From Larix kaempferi (taxonomy: Eukaryota; Streptophyta; Pinopsida; Pinales; Pinaceae): 64,000 bases of DNA. The position numbers and the translations under genes were made by a program. The stretch is from the NCBI GenBank assembly GCA_027924585.1, contig BSBM01000076.1:5842501-5906500 (forward strand), written 5' to 3'. The notes below the pieces were generated by a model. The model was given only the letters and a program-made list of their open reading frames with translations. It was not told the origin of the DNA and did no database searches. Each line of letters starts with the position of its first letter. The first letter of the stretch is position 1. Shown here in pieces: positions 1 through 13,959 of the stretch.

Positions 1-1985
1 GTCAACTTTGATCTATTGCCTCTTCTGTTGATTTATTTGATATGGTTAAAATGGAGCAATTGATTTGTATTGTAGAATTACTCTAATGGTTATGGGCACT
101 GACTACAAAGTCCAAGTCCAGGTGTGTTTACATCCAACATTATTCGACCCTTGAACATGTTGTAGCCTCCATGCTACATCAACTTGTTTGATCAAAGTTG
201 GCATGTTTCATTCATTGGATTGATGTTGGTCATTGTCAAATGGTCTTTGGTGTCCTCTTGCATGACCGGATGTGGTTCTTGGTGCTTGCATTTTAATCAT
301 TTTTCTATGAGCATGCTTCTTTAATTCCTCTAATTTGGGAATTTATACTATGGTCAATTAATTGTAGTGTTTTGCTTCCATCTCCTCAACTTGATCTTGT
401 ATTCTATACAATTTTTCATGACAGTGTTTGATAAAGGAAAGTCTACCTACTTTTTATTTTCCCATTCTTCTTTCAATAACAAACCCTCCTAGAAACCTAA
501 GCATAGTGTTTGTTTTTCCTTATCAATTTCTTGGTTGAAAGGTACCTCAACTTATAATCGATAATCCTCTTCCTCGTCAACGAATAGAGTGACTCTCATC
601 TATGACTGCATGGTAGAAACCTCTTGTAATGTCATTAGCATATTGACCTTGTATTTTTCCATGTCTTGTTCCAATATTCTTAATTCATATGCTTTGGTTT
701 GTAAGAGGCATTGATCAACATTGAAACCGTTCACTGTTCACTTGTTAAGTTTTTCTTTGTGTGACTTGTGATGGAGTTTCAAACATTGGAATATCTTATC
801 TTGGATCTTTTGATGGAATTTTGTAATATAATTTTCTAACTGATGCAACTTGCCTCTATTATACATGTGTAAGCTAGTACCAGGGACAATGAAGGGCCAT
901 GACAACAACGTGCAAATTGATGGTCAAAATAAAGTGTACTATCACTTGTCACAACAAAAAAATATCTTCATACTTTAGTTCTACTTCAAAGCACTAGTTT
1001 GAATTTGAAAATCAGTCACATACAAGATAAGGTGATGGTCAACAATAAGATCAACGGAAATGTAACAACAAAACATTTCTCACAATTCAATGAAAGGCTT
1101 GTGTTTGTCAGTGTCAAATAACATATAAATGTGTATTGGTGTCTTCCATAGGTTATGTTGTTTAATTGGCCAACAAGGGATTCACTAAATAGACCCATGG
1201 CATAGCACATGAGGTCATGGGATATTAAAGAATAATCTAATTTTGTTTCTACCTCCAAATATTTATTGTTAATACCTCATGCCAATACACCTTTCCAAAT
1301 AAAACAAATCCCTATCATTTCCCTAAATATAATAAGTACAATTTTCTTCATGACATTTTTATACCCTGAAGATCTGGAGTATCCATAGTTGCCATTTTTG
1401 AGTCAATGTTTCGAATCCTTAGCTAGATTCATCAGCAGGACAATTCGTCAAAGGTAAGAGCTCCAAATGAGACGTATGACATATGTATCCAACATCTACT
1501 TTATCATATGTTGTTTATTAGTAAAATAAAACATTTGCAATGAATCACATAAATCTTCAATAGTTTCTTCCTTTGAAAAATAATGATGATGATGGATTAT
1601 TAAATATTCTACCTATTGTTATCTTGACAAGGATATAAGTGCCTTAACCCACACATCATTTTTCAGAAATATTTTTCAATCTTGCCATTGATGCAACCAA
1701 CGAGTTGAACAGCCTTTGGTCGTTCTACAATCACACATGCATAAGATTATATCATTTCCCATCCTATATATATCAAGGAAGACATATATAATTTTTTTTT
1801 TAGGATAATTTATGTATGTTTGGTTAATTATCCATCATGGAAGGCTTACTCATAACCTTGTTTTCCCATTATCCTATTAGCAATAGAACATGGCAAGATC
1901 TTCTCACTCCTATAACATTTCCCATCTCCATCTCCCAACAACACGTGGCAATAGCAATGTTGGGGACATTTCCACCACGTGGCTC
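1..1985. other. Unassigned AT-rich DNA, no supported gene
   Basis: I recognise no gene here. On the minus strand, roughly 570-710 reads as a stop-free stretch of about 46 codons with a charged, helix-like composition (many E, K, Q, L). The same frame has five stops over about 140 codons, so it is at best a decayed coding remnant and may be chance. No repeats longer than a few tens of bases were seen by eye. Confidence 0.4.
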
Positions 1986-1989
1986 TTGT

Positions 1990-2850
1990 TTTTTATTTTA
2001 TTAGGTGATGTTAGAGTCATTAAAATAGTATGAGATAAATACATTAATTGTGGATATTTTATTTTCCAAAGTATTTTATAAGACACAGTGAAACTACACA
2101 ATTGTTGATTCTATTAGGTGGTGTTAGAGTCATTATAATAGCATGAGATAAATACATTAGAAAAATTTATTGTGGATACTTGATTTTCCTAGGTAATTTA
2201 CAAGACTAAGTGAAACTACACAATCGTTGATTCTATTAGGTGATGTTAGAGTCGTTAAAATAGCATGAGATAAATACATTAGATAAATTGATTATGGATA
2301 TTTGATTTCCCCAAGTAATTTACAAGACTAAGTGAAACTACACAATTGTTGATTCTATTAGGGGGTGTTAGAGTCGTTAGAATAGCATGAGATAAATACA
2401 TTAGACAAATTGGGTGTTAGAATCGTTGGAATAGCACGAGATAAATACATTAGACAAATTGATTGTAGATATTTGCTTTTCCAAAGTAATTTACAAGACT
2501 AAGTGAAACTACACAATTGTTGATTCTATTAGGTGGTGTTAGAGTTGTTAGAATAGCATGATATAAATACACTAAAAAAATTGATTGTAGATATTTGCTT
2601 TTCCAAAGTAATTTACAAGACTAAGTGAAACTACACAATTGATGATTCTATTAGGTGGTGTTAGAGTCATTAGAATAGCATGAGATAAATACATTAGAAA
2701 AATTGATTATGGATATTTGCTTTTCCAACATAATTTACAAGACTAAGTGAAACTACAATGTTGATTCTATTAGGTGGTGTTAGTGTCGTTAGAATTGCAT
2801 GAGATAAATACATTACACAATGAGTGTGGTGTGGATATTTGCATGTTCAT
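1990..2850. repeat. Tandem array, ~122-bp unit, about seven copies
   Basis: A unit beginning near gattctattaggtggtgtt recurs at 2107, 2229, 2351, 2522, 2644 and 2763, after one more diverged copy starting near 1990. Spacings are 122, 122, 171, 122 and 119 bp. The 171-bp interval contains an extra partial copy of about 50 bp (around 2404-2455), which suggests unequal exchange or slippage. Each unit carries gagataaatacatta and gactaagtgaaactacacaa blocks. Copies differ at several positions, and no coding potential is apparent. It looks like a local minisatellite. Homology elsewhere in the genome is unknown. Confidence 0.9.
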
Positions 2851-3175
2851 AACCTTGGGATAAGAAACATGATTTATATTTAAAGGTATATTAATCATGG
2901 TAGCTTTATGATATGTTATAGTATATATGTATTTTTTTTAAAATATATATATCTTTTTTAAATTAGGGGCTGTGATATATCTTTCTAAATTTAGTTTTAT
3001 TGGTGTTATAGTATTTAGTTAAGAAAAATTTATTTATCCATTTGAATAAGTAAAATATTAACTTTTTGTATTTATAGCATTATAGCTATGATGATTTTTA
3101 AAGTTATTGTAAGAAATATTTTGAAATTACACTTTAATCAAAACTTACCATCATTTATATAATACTACCATACAT

Positions 3176-3176
<1 letters not shown>

Positions 3177-3209
<33 letters not shown>
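3177..3209. repeat. (TA)n microsatellite
   Basis: An uninterrupted TA dinucleotide run of about 16 units in AT-rich DNA. Confidence 0.95.
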
Positions 3210-3211
<2 letters not shown>

Positions 3212-3914
3212 ATTTTAAAACAATATTATTATTTATGTGAAATTCATTTTTTATAGCGGCTGATAATACATTAAAAAAAAAATAATAAATATAAAAATTT
3301 TATTCATTTATTTTAATTTTAAATTGAATATAAATTATTATAAAAAATAATTTATTAAATATTTAAAAAATCATTTTTAATTTTTATTTTTACATATAAT
3401 TGATAACATATTTCACATATTAAAAATATGAAACCCCCCACTATTTTCAATACTATCAATAAACTCATTCCATAATCATTTGAATTTGGATTAATACATG
3501 CATATACTTTGCTATTTTCCAAATACTTAGCTACTTTTGATTTTCCAAATACTTGGCCACTTTCGCCTAAAATATGTGTCACTCTCTTTATCCATATATT
3601 ACATAATACTAATACTTCATGCATTGTAACACATATAAGATTTACATTAGTATCTAAAGCACCCTATTGCCCTCCAATAACATGCAAATATTTTTTTTAT
3701 GATCATGGTTTGATTAAAAGGACACCATACATACTGTACTGATGTACAGTTGTTATTATTCGAAAACCAATTTCATAATATTGATATGCAAAGCAAATAT
3801 ATTGAATACAAATAGGATATCATTTTATCATTATTTATAGAATCATTAATGCAATTGAAATAATATTTTTGCGGGTAAAAAAATATTATAATCTAAATTT
3901 GTATTCAAATTCAA

Positions 3915-4013
3915 ATCATATTGTTCAGTTATTATAAATAACTTTAAATCATATTGTTCAGTTATTATAAATAACTTTAAATCATATTGTTCAGTTATTA
4001 ATCCCTGCCTAAG
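3915..4013. repeat. 33-bp tandem repeat, about three copies
   Basis: A 33-bp unit containing tcatattgttcagttattat is repeated at 3916, 3949 and 3982. The last copy is partial. The copies are almost identical, so the expansion is recent. The period is a multiple of three, so a frame on the minus strand stays open across it, but I see no reason to call a gene. Confidence 0.85.
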
Positions 4014-4750
4014 GGCAAGGTAACTATTGTATTCGATTAACTTGGTAATAATGTCCATTACTCATTTCATTAAGTATTGTTTATCTACAATACTATTGGT
4101 TTAATCTTTGATCTTTGAAGGGTTATTGAAGGGTTATTGCCGGGATGGAGGCAGAGCTCTTGGGAAGAGAGAGGTGAGTTATTGTTTCCACTAATGCAAG
4201 TGCATTGATATCCTCGCACCGCTTGATATTCTTATACCGCATTGATCTCGATGCACCGCCCTACGTTGATCTCGATGCACTGCCCTGCATAGCCTGATCT
4301 ATGCATTGATCTAGCTGCATCGCTTCACTGCTTGAGACCGATCTAATTTATGTGTTGATCTCGCTGCACCTCTTGATGATTGATCTCCTATCTCCATCTT
4401 TAAATCTTTACAAATTCCCTTCTATGTCAATTAATATGCTATTTCGCTATTAAACTTCACTGGTATTGGGACAAGTTCATACTAGGACAAGTGAACCTTG
4501 CCAGGAGCTCCCTGTATTCTGCTCCATGCTGTTAATCTAGAAGCTCCCTGTTGTTAATCTAGGTACAATATAATTCTCAATAAAGAAAAATAAATTAAAC
4601 TTCTCATTTTTCTTTGTTTCTTAATGCAGAAATACAAAATAGAATTGTGTGCAACTATATCAAAGGAGCCTACCTGCAACTTTGAGCAGCAAAACTGATA
4701 CAGGAAAAGTGTAACGCATCCGCAGAGAAAAGCGTTCAAAATGCAGCATG

Positions 4751-4790
4751 ACAGGTTTGTTTACTTTGCTTTCCATGTAAACAAACCTGT
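4751..4790. repeat. Perfect 14-bp-stem hairpin
   Basis: acaggtttgtttac is followed after 12 bases by its exact reverse complement. No T-run or element boundary was identified next to it, so its role (MITE remnant, or structure in a transcript) is open. Confidence 0.8.
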
Positions 4791-5462
4791 TATAATCAAT
4801 TCAGATAGATCCCTGCGAGTCGCATGTGTTTGATAGCTCGTTTTTGCTAGCTGCACAATGAGAAGACTGCCCTACTCGTATGACACAACCAATGCTTGCT
4901 TTGGCTGATCGCTGCACGACGATAAGAACATGCTAGAACCAAGGAAACTAGGAAACACAGAGTTTTATGTATATTCAACAAATCAACAAAGCATAGGAAA
5001 CTAGGAAACAAATATCTAGAAACGGGATACCAGAAAACTGGGAACCCGTGAAGCCGTTCAAATATTTTTATATAAATAATCCACAGTAGATCTCACTATA
5101 ATTCCATACCTGTAGTCGGCTCCTTCTTATCGCAATTCGTTGAGTGCAGGGTCATCGAAGTTGTTCAAATATTTTTATATAAATAATTTAATTTATATTA
5201 CCTCAGTCCGCATAGGGAAGGCAAAGTTGTTCACAGTACGGTGCAACTACTAATTCTCATTCAGTATTCATCTCCATTTCTGGAGTGCAGCAATGGCTTC
5301 TAACTCTTTTCCTTTATAAGATAAAATAATACACTCATATTAATATTGTAAAGCATTGATGCATTAGACATATTTTTATTTATCGAATTAGTCAGTGATT
5401 TAATAATACGAATTTGTCCCAGCTCCAACTCTTCCTTACTTGACTTCATGATATCTTGCCCT

Positions 5463-5512
5463 GAGTACAACGGGAATCGAACCCCTCTTTGAATTTCACC
5501 ATTGTACCCGCT
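5463..5512 (-). tRNA. tRNA-Gly-like remnant (organellar-type, internally deleted)
   Basis: Read on the minus strand, the block opens with GCGGGTA, continues with an ATGGTGAAA D-loop-like segment and closes with GGGGTTCGATTCCC, a good T-arm. The two ends resemble the 5' and 3' parts of plastid-type tRNA-Gly. At 50 nt it lacks most of the anticodon arm, so it cannot be a working tRNA. It is probably a plastid-derived or SINE-like scrap. Assignment to Gly is from remembered similarity and is tentative. Confidence 0.35.
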
Positions 5513-7084
5513 ATTTCTGAGTGTGAGGAAATGAAATATGCAAGCGACTTCTATACTTTCATATGGTAAAGACTTATGTTAAGATATTTAGCGATGTGTT
5601 ACACAATTAAAATCATATTTATATTTCAATGATTTTTGTAAATATGTAAAATATATTTATCATTTCTAAGAATTCTTTATAAACAGAGATTTTTTTTTTT
5701 AATTATTTTTATAAAATTGTTATCTATTTCTCTTTTCTTTGTAGCAGATATCATAACTCAAATACATGTACATCTTGTTTTCTTTTACACCTTTTTTTGT
5801 TCAACTATTTTCAAACTAGATTTTATGTTATACTACTACATACATATATAAATATCCTAAAGAAATTGAATTTCATTGTTTTGAGGGTTTATCATTGTGT
5901 GCAATTTGCACCCAAATTTTAAGGTTTTCGAAGTGTTTTGCTTCGTAGATTGTAAGAAAATTTCGTTGGGAGCACTGTAATTTATCTTTTTATATGGCAT
6001 TATAAAAAACAAAAAAGATTCATAATTACTAGGTTCAAGTTCTGGCAAATAGACAGATCTACTGATTATTTTTATGGATAAACTTAAGTAGCACTATAGT
6101 TTATCTTTTTATATGGAACTATACAAACAAAAGAGACAGATAGTTACCATATTGTTCACATTCAGTTGCCTATCCATAAAAAGAGACAGATTTATTCTTT
6201 ACCGTAACTATCCATCCAGTTGTTCTTTCTCTCTATCTCATTGAGGAGTTTGACATCATTACAACTTATTAGGATCACTTGGCATTATGATACTAGGGTT
6301 TCCCCAGAGTACTCCAACATTATTACAACTTACCTCCCATTGAAGGAACACCTTCCGATACATGGGACATAGCAGCTTAGTGATGGTTTTTCAGCTCTTC
6401 CCTTGCAAGTCCATAGATAAACTATACGGTACAGTATAATGACCACAATAGGTTACCTAAAACAAAGAGTGAGGAGGGAACATTTTACGCGATAGAACAC
6501 CTAGTAAATCCTCTTCGTACTTCCACTCATGGCAATCCTCCGTATGATGAGTGTTCAATTTTCAAAATTAACAATATATTGCATCCGCAATGCTACTGCA
6601 CCATATTTTCTTGCCCTTATTGCTTCTATCTATTAACCGAAGGCCTAAATTTCGTTGATGCTAGAAACTGCTGAATTTTAGTGCCAATACAAATTCTTCT
6701 TCGAAATCCCCGGTGTTAGATACCTGTAATCTCGTTCCATGAACTTATCGCATTTATCCACCCCCGGGTATTATAGTTGTATGGGTCCCTACATGCTAAC
6801 AAAGGATGGTCCAGCTGTTGGCATTCCTTCCTGTGTTAACTTCTGTATCTACAGGCACCTGCTGATTGAACCGAATGGATGGGAACATACTGTCTTGCCT
6901 CCCTCCCCCTTTTCCCACTATGTATTAGAACATATGATAATCTAAATTCGATGTTTGAATGATTGGTTTCACAACAAATGTTCCAGGTGGTGGTGTGCAA
7001 TCTAATTTCCAGGTATAAGGATTAATCATTTAAAATAATTAAGTTGTCTCGTGCTTATAGTTATCTGTGGAACACAACATGTAC

Positions 7085-7325
7085 GATGCTATTCATCGAG
7101 TGCATGGGACAATTTTGACATCTGTCCAGGTGCATGAAATTTGTGATGACCTCGCTGTTATGGCATGATGGTATTGTGTATTGATCTCATGCAAGTAAAT
7201 GAAAGGACTAAATTCAATGTTTGAATGATTGGTTTCTAGTGTACGGAACAATTTTGACATCTATCAAGGTGCATGCAATTTGTGATGTCCTCGTTGTTTT
7301 GGAATTATGGTGTCATGTTTTAATT
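7085..7325. repeat. Diverged duplication, ~145-bp spacing
   Basis: A block built around acaattttgacatct and ggtgcatg...atttgtgatg occurs near 7109 and again near 7249, with several substitutions between copies. It is non-coding as far as I can see. Confidence 0.6.
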
Positions 7326-7892
7326 AATTAATTTGTATCGGGTGCACAGTTACATGTCCAAGACCGCATATACGAGGCAGTAACCATCATAATATAATGC
7401 ACCATTTTATTATTATTTTATATTTAGTCTACGATGGAATACATATAGTACATTTGATTTTTCTTGATTTTTCTCTCTACCGACCGATGAGGGGTTGCAC
7501 AGCTCCGCTAACACTCAATTTCTTTTGGGAGGGCCGGATACATGCATGGTCGTTTGTTTGTTAGAAACCAATAGTTCGAATCTCGCTTTTCCTTGAAATC
7601 AGATTAGAGGAGAGCGGGATGATTTCAGTCTCCAACGTGGGTAGCAATGCATTGGTTACGAATTCGAAGGTACGTTTCAATGGTATGTGAGACATGATTC
7701 CATTCAGCCATCAATCCGAGTCCATGAGACAGCCTTCCATTAAGGCATCGAGTCCAAAGTTATGTAAGCGTCTACGAGGCATGCTTAAAATTTTTTTTTG
7801 GAACGATAACAACAATATATGCTTTCTTCCCACTTGAATGTCTACATAAAATTTCTGCTCTTCTAGGGCACAATTTCGTTCTATGTTTGCCT

Positions 7893-7995
7893 TCCGTTTT
7901 GTGTTTTCCTTCTTATGTTGGGTACAAATCTATCCAGGGCACAATTCCGTTTTGTGTTTTCCTTCTTATGTTGGGTACAAATCTGTCTAGGACAC
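7893..7995. repeat. 52-bp tandem duplication
   Basis: The block starting ttccgttttgtgttttcctt at 7893 recurs at 7945, continuing through ttatgttgggtacaaatct in both copies. Only a few differences separate them. Confidence 0.85.
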
Positions 7996-8926
7996 AATTT
8001 TGTTTACCTTCATGTGTCTAGGGATGTAATGTGTTTAGGGAGCATATATTTTTGAGCTTGATTTCTACCTTGACTGTTGCATTTTAGTAGTCTAATTCAA
8101 ACTGTTATAGTACCGATGTGGCATACTGTAACATCAGGTTTTTTAATTCAACATCTACACAACACATCAGATGTAAGTTAGGTTTTTTCTCTGCGACACA
8201 CTGACATTACCCAATACCCAATCACTCGGATCATTACATAATCTAGGGATGATATCCTTGGACTCTTTTCTCATTGTCTAATTGAGTCATATTTTGGTGT
8301 TTAACTAGATTTGTGAGGAGCATTTACAAAGTGTTTTCAGAGAATTGGTTGAAAGTTAATATGATAAATAATACTTTCATATATCGACAATAGAGGTTAA
8401 GCAGATATTTGTTTCTTGCAGATTGTTATGGTGAGTTGACTCTTTTAGTAATATTTGATACATGGGAGTTTATGTTGCTCAAGCATAACAAAGAAGTAAA
8501 TATAAATGGGAACCATCAAAGTGTGCACAATTGCTTTGTTTCTGTCTTTTCCATAATTTTTTGCTTCATCATTTTGCTCTTTTTCCATATAAGTTTGTCT
8601 TGCATGCAATGCTTTGTTTGGCAATAACTTGTTGCACCTTGTAGTCCTTCATTTAAGATGAATGTATTTCTTATTTGATTTTGATCGGCTAAAGTTTAGG
8701 GATCAAACATGAACCATGGTTATTAGGAGCTCTTCTTCTAACTAGAGCTTGGGAGCTCAACACTAGCAGTTTTGTATACTATGGACATATTCTAGATCTT
8801 CAAGCACGACATTTTTTATATATACTAGCAATTTTGTATCCTATGTACAAGTACTAGCAATTTTGACAATTCCGACTTCTATAATGCCAACTTTCATTTT
8901 AAGCCTATACTCACATCTTTACAATG

Positions 8927-9022
8927 TATATATTTACAATGTATGGTACATTATAAAACTTAGGGCATGGTGCATTATAAAACTTACTTTACAATGTATG
9001 GTGCATTATAAAACTTACGGCA
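8927..9022. repeat. Short tandem repeat around tacaatgtatggtacatta
   Basis: Three imperfect copies of a 25-30 bp phrase, each ending in cattataaaactta, lie head to tail. Confidence 0.8.
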
Positions 9023-9589
9023 GGGACATCGCCACCCTGTGGCACTTGTTATAAATAACTTTATAGTGTTTCTTTTTATAATGAAAACTGTTGTTCACTT
9101 TGTGGCAACAAAAATTTGTAAATAATCTTATATAGACTCCATATATACTCTTTTGTTAGAATTAGCAAAAATAACATAAATAAAATTAAGCAGGGTTTCT
9201 ATGTAGGGCTCGAAGTATATAAATAATGTCATAGGCCAAATGGCCTAAATATAACAATATAAACAACATAAAAATAAGCAATGCTTAATTAAAGAAAATT
9301 ATTAGAGATGTGTACCTCAATTATTAGTAAGACTGATGATGAGACAGAACCATGTAGCTCAATATATCAATAAGGAGGATGATGAGGCAGAACAATTGAC
9401 ATTACTTGAATGTATACTTGTGTGATAAAGATGTTATATCTGATGTTCATCTTCAATGAGTTTAGTTTACATAATTGTAGTAAACCTTTCTTTATAACGA
9501 ATACGGTTTATGACAAAGTTTCTTTAAATTATTTATGTTTGTACTCTCTCGAAACCACGTGCCGGTAGAGTGAAACCACATGCCGGATT

Positions 9590-9990
9590 CTGCTAGCACT
9601 TCCCAAAATAGTTGCATATTCTGATAAGGAGCGTACAAGTTCAATATTTTTAGGTTTTGCTCAAGTCCTTTTACATAGCCATCAAGAAGAATACCCCCAC
9701 CTGTTTGGAAAGGCCTCAAAAACACTTCGACAGGGTTCCAGGCATAAGAGAACCCCTGATAAATCGACAACATCAACAGAGAAAGAATCCCATCCTAGGA
9801 GAAGGTCGGCACAAATATTACGAGCCTTCTCACCGCTTAACATAATTTCCTAAAATATAATTACGAAGGAATTAACTTCTGCAAATAATCTCCGAAGAGC
9901 CCTTTGTTTGGGACGCCCTCCAAGTCCTCCCACATTCAGAGATGTAATTAACATTTTGGAATCCTCGTTGTTTGAAGACACTTCGTCTAT
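9590..9990 (-). mobile_element. LINE (non-LTR) endonuclease fragment, decayed
   Basis: Read on the minus strand across three frames, this is the N-terminal part of a plant LINE pol. It starts with an APE-type opening (LNVGGLGGRPKQRALRRLF, where functional copies usually have WNVRGLG). It continues through an interrupted middle and a GYVKGLEQNLKILNLYAPYQ block that corresponds to the conserved VNVYAP region. The sequence stops making sense below about 9590, so RT, zf-RVT and tail are absent. At least two frameshifts and stops lie within the 400 bp. The LNVYAP-like motif and the start motif place it confidently in this family. The fragment is dead. Confidence 0.75.
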
Positions 9991-9999
9991 GTGGATAAG

Positions 10000-11340
10000 G
10001 ACAAAGATCTCTAGTCTAAATGGTTTAGATCTAGAACAAAACACGACATAATATATATACTTTCCTAGATCAATCAAATTACAAAGAGCACAATGAATTG
10101 CTTACCTTGTAATCGCGATATTGTTTTCCTCGTTTGATGTAGCCTTCAATCTTCGACTGCAAAACAACATAAGACAAACAAGAGGAAACACAAGTAAAAG
10201 TAATATGTAATATTGATCAATCTAAACAAGTGGTCAAGGAAACGAGTTTTAAAGATCTAACACAATTAATCTTTATGGAAATAACATATATATTACTGTA
10301 TTAACATAAAAATACAAAGGGAGAGATTACAACCATTGCCTTGATGTTGCAATTTCTTCCAATTAGCCTTTGCCTCAAAGATCCAATCTTGTTCCTGATG
10401 GAGAAGAGAAACTTAGCTCTAAGAGTATTTCAACAACATATAGGTACTCTAACTTTTCCTCCCTATCCCATTAGGGTAACCTTGCATATATAGGCCAAAG
10501 AGGATAAAGGGAGTTGAAGATTCAATGGAGAAGACTAAGGGATCATCCCAAGAAGTTAGGGGTTCGATTTCCGCCTTTGTTAGTTTGTTGGGATAAGCCT
10601 CCATGAGAGCTTCCTTATAGAAGAATCTTGAATCTTCTATTTTTCCCTTTAAACAAACAGTATTGCACCTTGTCAAAGAGCGACATGTGTCATTAGAGGG
10701 TGACACATGCTGAATTAAGGGAACAAGGGTAAGTGACACACTTTGTCAATGTGTAGAGTGCGTCATCAAGGGTCCGACGCCTGTTGTAAACATGTAAGGT
10801 GCGTCAGCACAACAAAATTGGAAAATAGGAAGGTAGAAACCTCTTCTTAGGCAATTTGGCATTAACACTTTAGGGATTAGGGAAAATCCAAGGGAATATA
10901 TCTCATTACCAAGATGATGACGATATTTTGTTGTAACACTCGCTAGGGATTTCTGTGCTCTAAGCACCCTGAAACCACCTTTGATTCCACCCCCACAACC
11001 TTCTGCTTTTGGATATGGCTTGGTGGACTCCTACATGAGTCTAAACCTCCATGAACCGCTCCATTTTGTGCCTATTTAGCTTTCCAATGACTCTTTCCAA
11101 TCCCCACCTGAACTTCTTCCGTATTCAGGTGAGCCACAGAGGTTGTGGAATTCTCGATCTCTTTTTTCATCTTGCCCGAGAAAACTTGGATGGGATATTT
11201 ATGCAGGATTTCTTTATAGGAAGGTATAAAAGATGATATGAGCTCAAGGTCCTCCTCTTGAATCTTCGATAGCTGGTTTGTGTGAAGTAAAGAGTGACCA
11301 ATAAAACCAGAGTTTCCAAAAGGAACGTGCGGTTCCAAAA
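10000..11340 (-). other. Unassigned region upstream of the LINE fragment
   Basis: Several minus-strand stretches of 73-96 codons are open (11338-11072, 10967-10746, 10739-10449). They do not resemble any family I recognise, and they lack a common frame. By position they could derive from the 5' or ORF1 part of the LINE whose endonuclease lies at 9590-9990, but nothing like a zinc knuckle was seen. A purine-rich stretch with short unpaired duplications is all that can be said otherwise. Confidence 0.25.
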
Positions 11341-13959
11341 CAAGGGGAAAATTTGTGTTCTCGTGTAATAAATAGGGAGAGATAAGTATTTCTTATTATG
11401 TTTTAAAAAGTACTTAAAGTTAGATATATTTTAGGATGTAGACATTAGGTACTATTTATAGTATACCTATGTTATTTAGTTTGTAACTTTTTTATTATTT
11501 ATATAAGAATAAAAAATGAGAAAATTGGTATTTTAATGAATATATTGATTTGGTGTTTTGGTTTAGTACCTATATTACAAAGACTTGAATTCTATTTTAT
11601 AAAAAAAATGAGTATTTTTAGTTCCATAGATTTTTTATTTGGAGTAAGGATCTGGCTATACATTACTTAAATAGTTTCCATTTTAAAATTTAGTAGTTTT
11701 CAACTTTTTATATATATTTATAAATTTTTTAATCATTTTATATATATTTGTATTTTGTATATTCTTTTCAAAAAATTGAAATAAATTTTATCACAATAAT
11801 TTTGCAATTACTTTAGTTAGGGTAAGATAGATTAGAGAAATTTATACAAGAATCAATTTAAAATAAAAATGATTTGGAAAAGGTGTGAACATATAAATAT
11901 AACAAGTCAAATAGTTGCAAGGCTGCCATAAACCTATGTTAATAGTTGAGATATAGTTTGTGTGTTTATAAAAATATTTAATATTTATGATACTAGTTTT
12001 GTTGTTTATGTTAATGGACGTGTACTAATCTATTGACTCCTTAACTATTACTTAACCACTAACCCAACTCACTAACCATAAATCCTTTAAAATTGTACAA
12101 CTAACCCTTTATATACCAAATAATTAATCTTAGTAAATAGATGCAAGCTTGTATTGAGTATTTCAAGTATATCATAGAAAACAATATAACTATATGTTTA
12201 TTTTAACAACCACATACTACAAAACAAAATAGTTATTATTATTACTTATTTAATTGTTTTTATTTTATTTTATTTTTATAAATATATTTACTTTTGTTGT
12301 GTACTTTGATTTTTCGATTTTCTATGCTTTCACATGTTTCAAAATTTAGATTAATTTAGATTCTGAACAAAGGTGTTTCAAAATTATAGCATTATATAAA
12401 GTCAAAACATTCCTAAAGTCAAAAGTACTTAAAAAACCTTTAGAGATTTAGACTAATATCGATCAACTATCATTGAGTAAGTTATGATGCTTGTTCTAAA
12501 TTCTCGATGAATATACGTTTTCAATCTCCAACTACCTAGTTGAAGGAATGGAATTATATCAAGGAAAAATATTTACTTAGAGGAAATATGTATTATGTTT
12601 TTATTAATATTGAACAAGTAAAATAAGCAACATAGTTGAATAATACCTTCATCTTATGTCACAAGATAATATAAAATAAATTAATATATATTTTCTTTTA
12701 AAAGTCTTTATATATTATTTGTTTTTAGTCTTAAAAACTAAAATAACTGTAAAATATCAAAGATATAACACTTTTACCAAAAGTATACATTGAGTGGATA
12801 AATAATAGTAGTAGTTTGTAGTAAATAATTGAAATTAATAAATAAAATATGGTAAAATATATTAGCATTTAAGTTTTCTTTTAAATATTTTAATATATTA
12901 GTTGTGTTTAATCTAAAAACTAAAATAATTATCAAATATCAAAGATATAAATCCAACAGTTTTTTAGAATTTCTTTAATTCTTTAATAGTTATTGAATAT
13001 TAAATAATTTATAAAATATGTTATTACATGTGAAAAATAAAATATGGAAATTGTTTTTTAAAGTTTGTAAAGCAATAGTTTGTAAATTTTGGAAAATAAT
13101 TTTAGATAACAGAAAATATTTAAAAAGTCAACTTAATTTTGACAATAAGCCCACTTGGCAGAAACTAATAATATACTCTCAAACCAAAAACTTCCACAAA
13201 TTTTTGGATAAAATACCATCATTACTTTGTAGATAAGAAACCATCATTTCAATCAAAGAAATTATGAAACTTGTTGTATCTAGTAAGGACCAAGTTGTGC
13301 CACGGGAAAGCTAGAATCCAACTATGCCTAGATGGCGCGCCATTCACTTATAAAGTTTAATTTAGGTGGGTGACTATATATATATTAATTTAAACATATA
13401 TATTCTATTTTAATTTTAAAATATAGATTAATTTTAAAATTACTTTAATCAAATTTCTTCAATAATTTTATTTGTTTTTTCAAGAAAAAAAGCGTAATTT
13501 TATTTCAACAAAGGTGAACAAAATTACATTCTGTATATGAAAGTATGCATGCAGATATCCATTTAAGGACAATCAAACTGTAATGTGTAGGATCTTCATT
13601 ACATCTGTCTGGTGTGTTCAACAGCACCATGTTTAAAAGTCTAAAAAAAAAGAACATTGAACATAATATACCTGGGGGCTCCCCGAGCCTCCTATTTTAC
13701 CAAGAAAAGTATTTTTTAAGGAACAATAATATAAGTCTTCCGAATGTCGCCACAAAAAACACTGATAGTTTTCTCCAAAAAATTTCTTAACAACACTACT
13801 ATTCTTGTAAAGCCAAATCATCAACATTCTTCAATAATTTTATTATTAATGAAGTAATTCGATTAAACTAATTTTACACAATTTTAAACAAAATTATCAA
13901 TTAAATTTTTTAATTTAAATATTAAAAAGCTAAAAAAAACAGTTAACAACCGTTCTATG
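11340..13959. other. AT-rich intergenic DNA, no gene seen
   Basis: Very AT-rich, with short homopolymer runs and no supported coding region. A block at 13089-13171 (containing cagaaaatatttaaaaagtc and gacaataagccca) recurs in the same orientation at 26811-26909 on the far side of the Mutator-like element. Confidence 0.5.

Larger units (their letters stand above)
4140..9480. other. Long stretch without a supported gene
   Basis: No recognisable protein was found on either strand. An ATG at 4145 opens about ten codons and runs into a GTGAGT splice-donor-like site near 4173, a weak first-exon candidate. 4200-4380 holds degenerate repeats of a ttgatctcgatgcaccgc-like phrase. A 23-bp block with caaatatttttatataaata occurs at both about 5058 and 5165. 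The remainder is AT-rich and unassigned apart from the entries given separately. Confidence 0.4.

Noticed and set aside
4145-4180. Short ATG exon followed by a GTGAGT donor-like site
   Set aside because: Only about ten codons, and no downstream exon or promoter could be found.
7530-7600. SINE-like block with a B-box-like agttcgaatctcgc
   Set aside because: No convincing A box at the right spacing, no tail and no flanking duplication.
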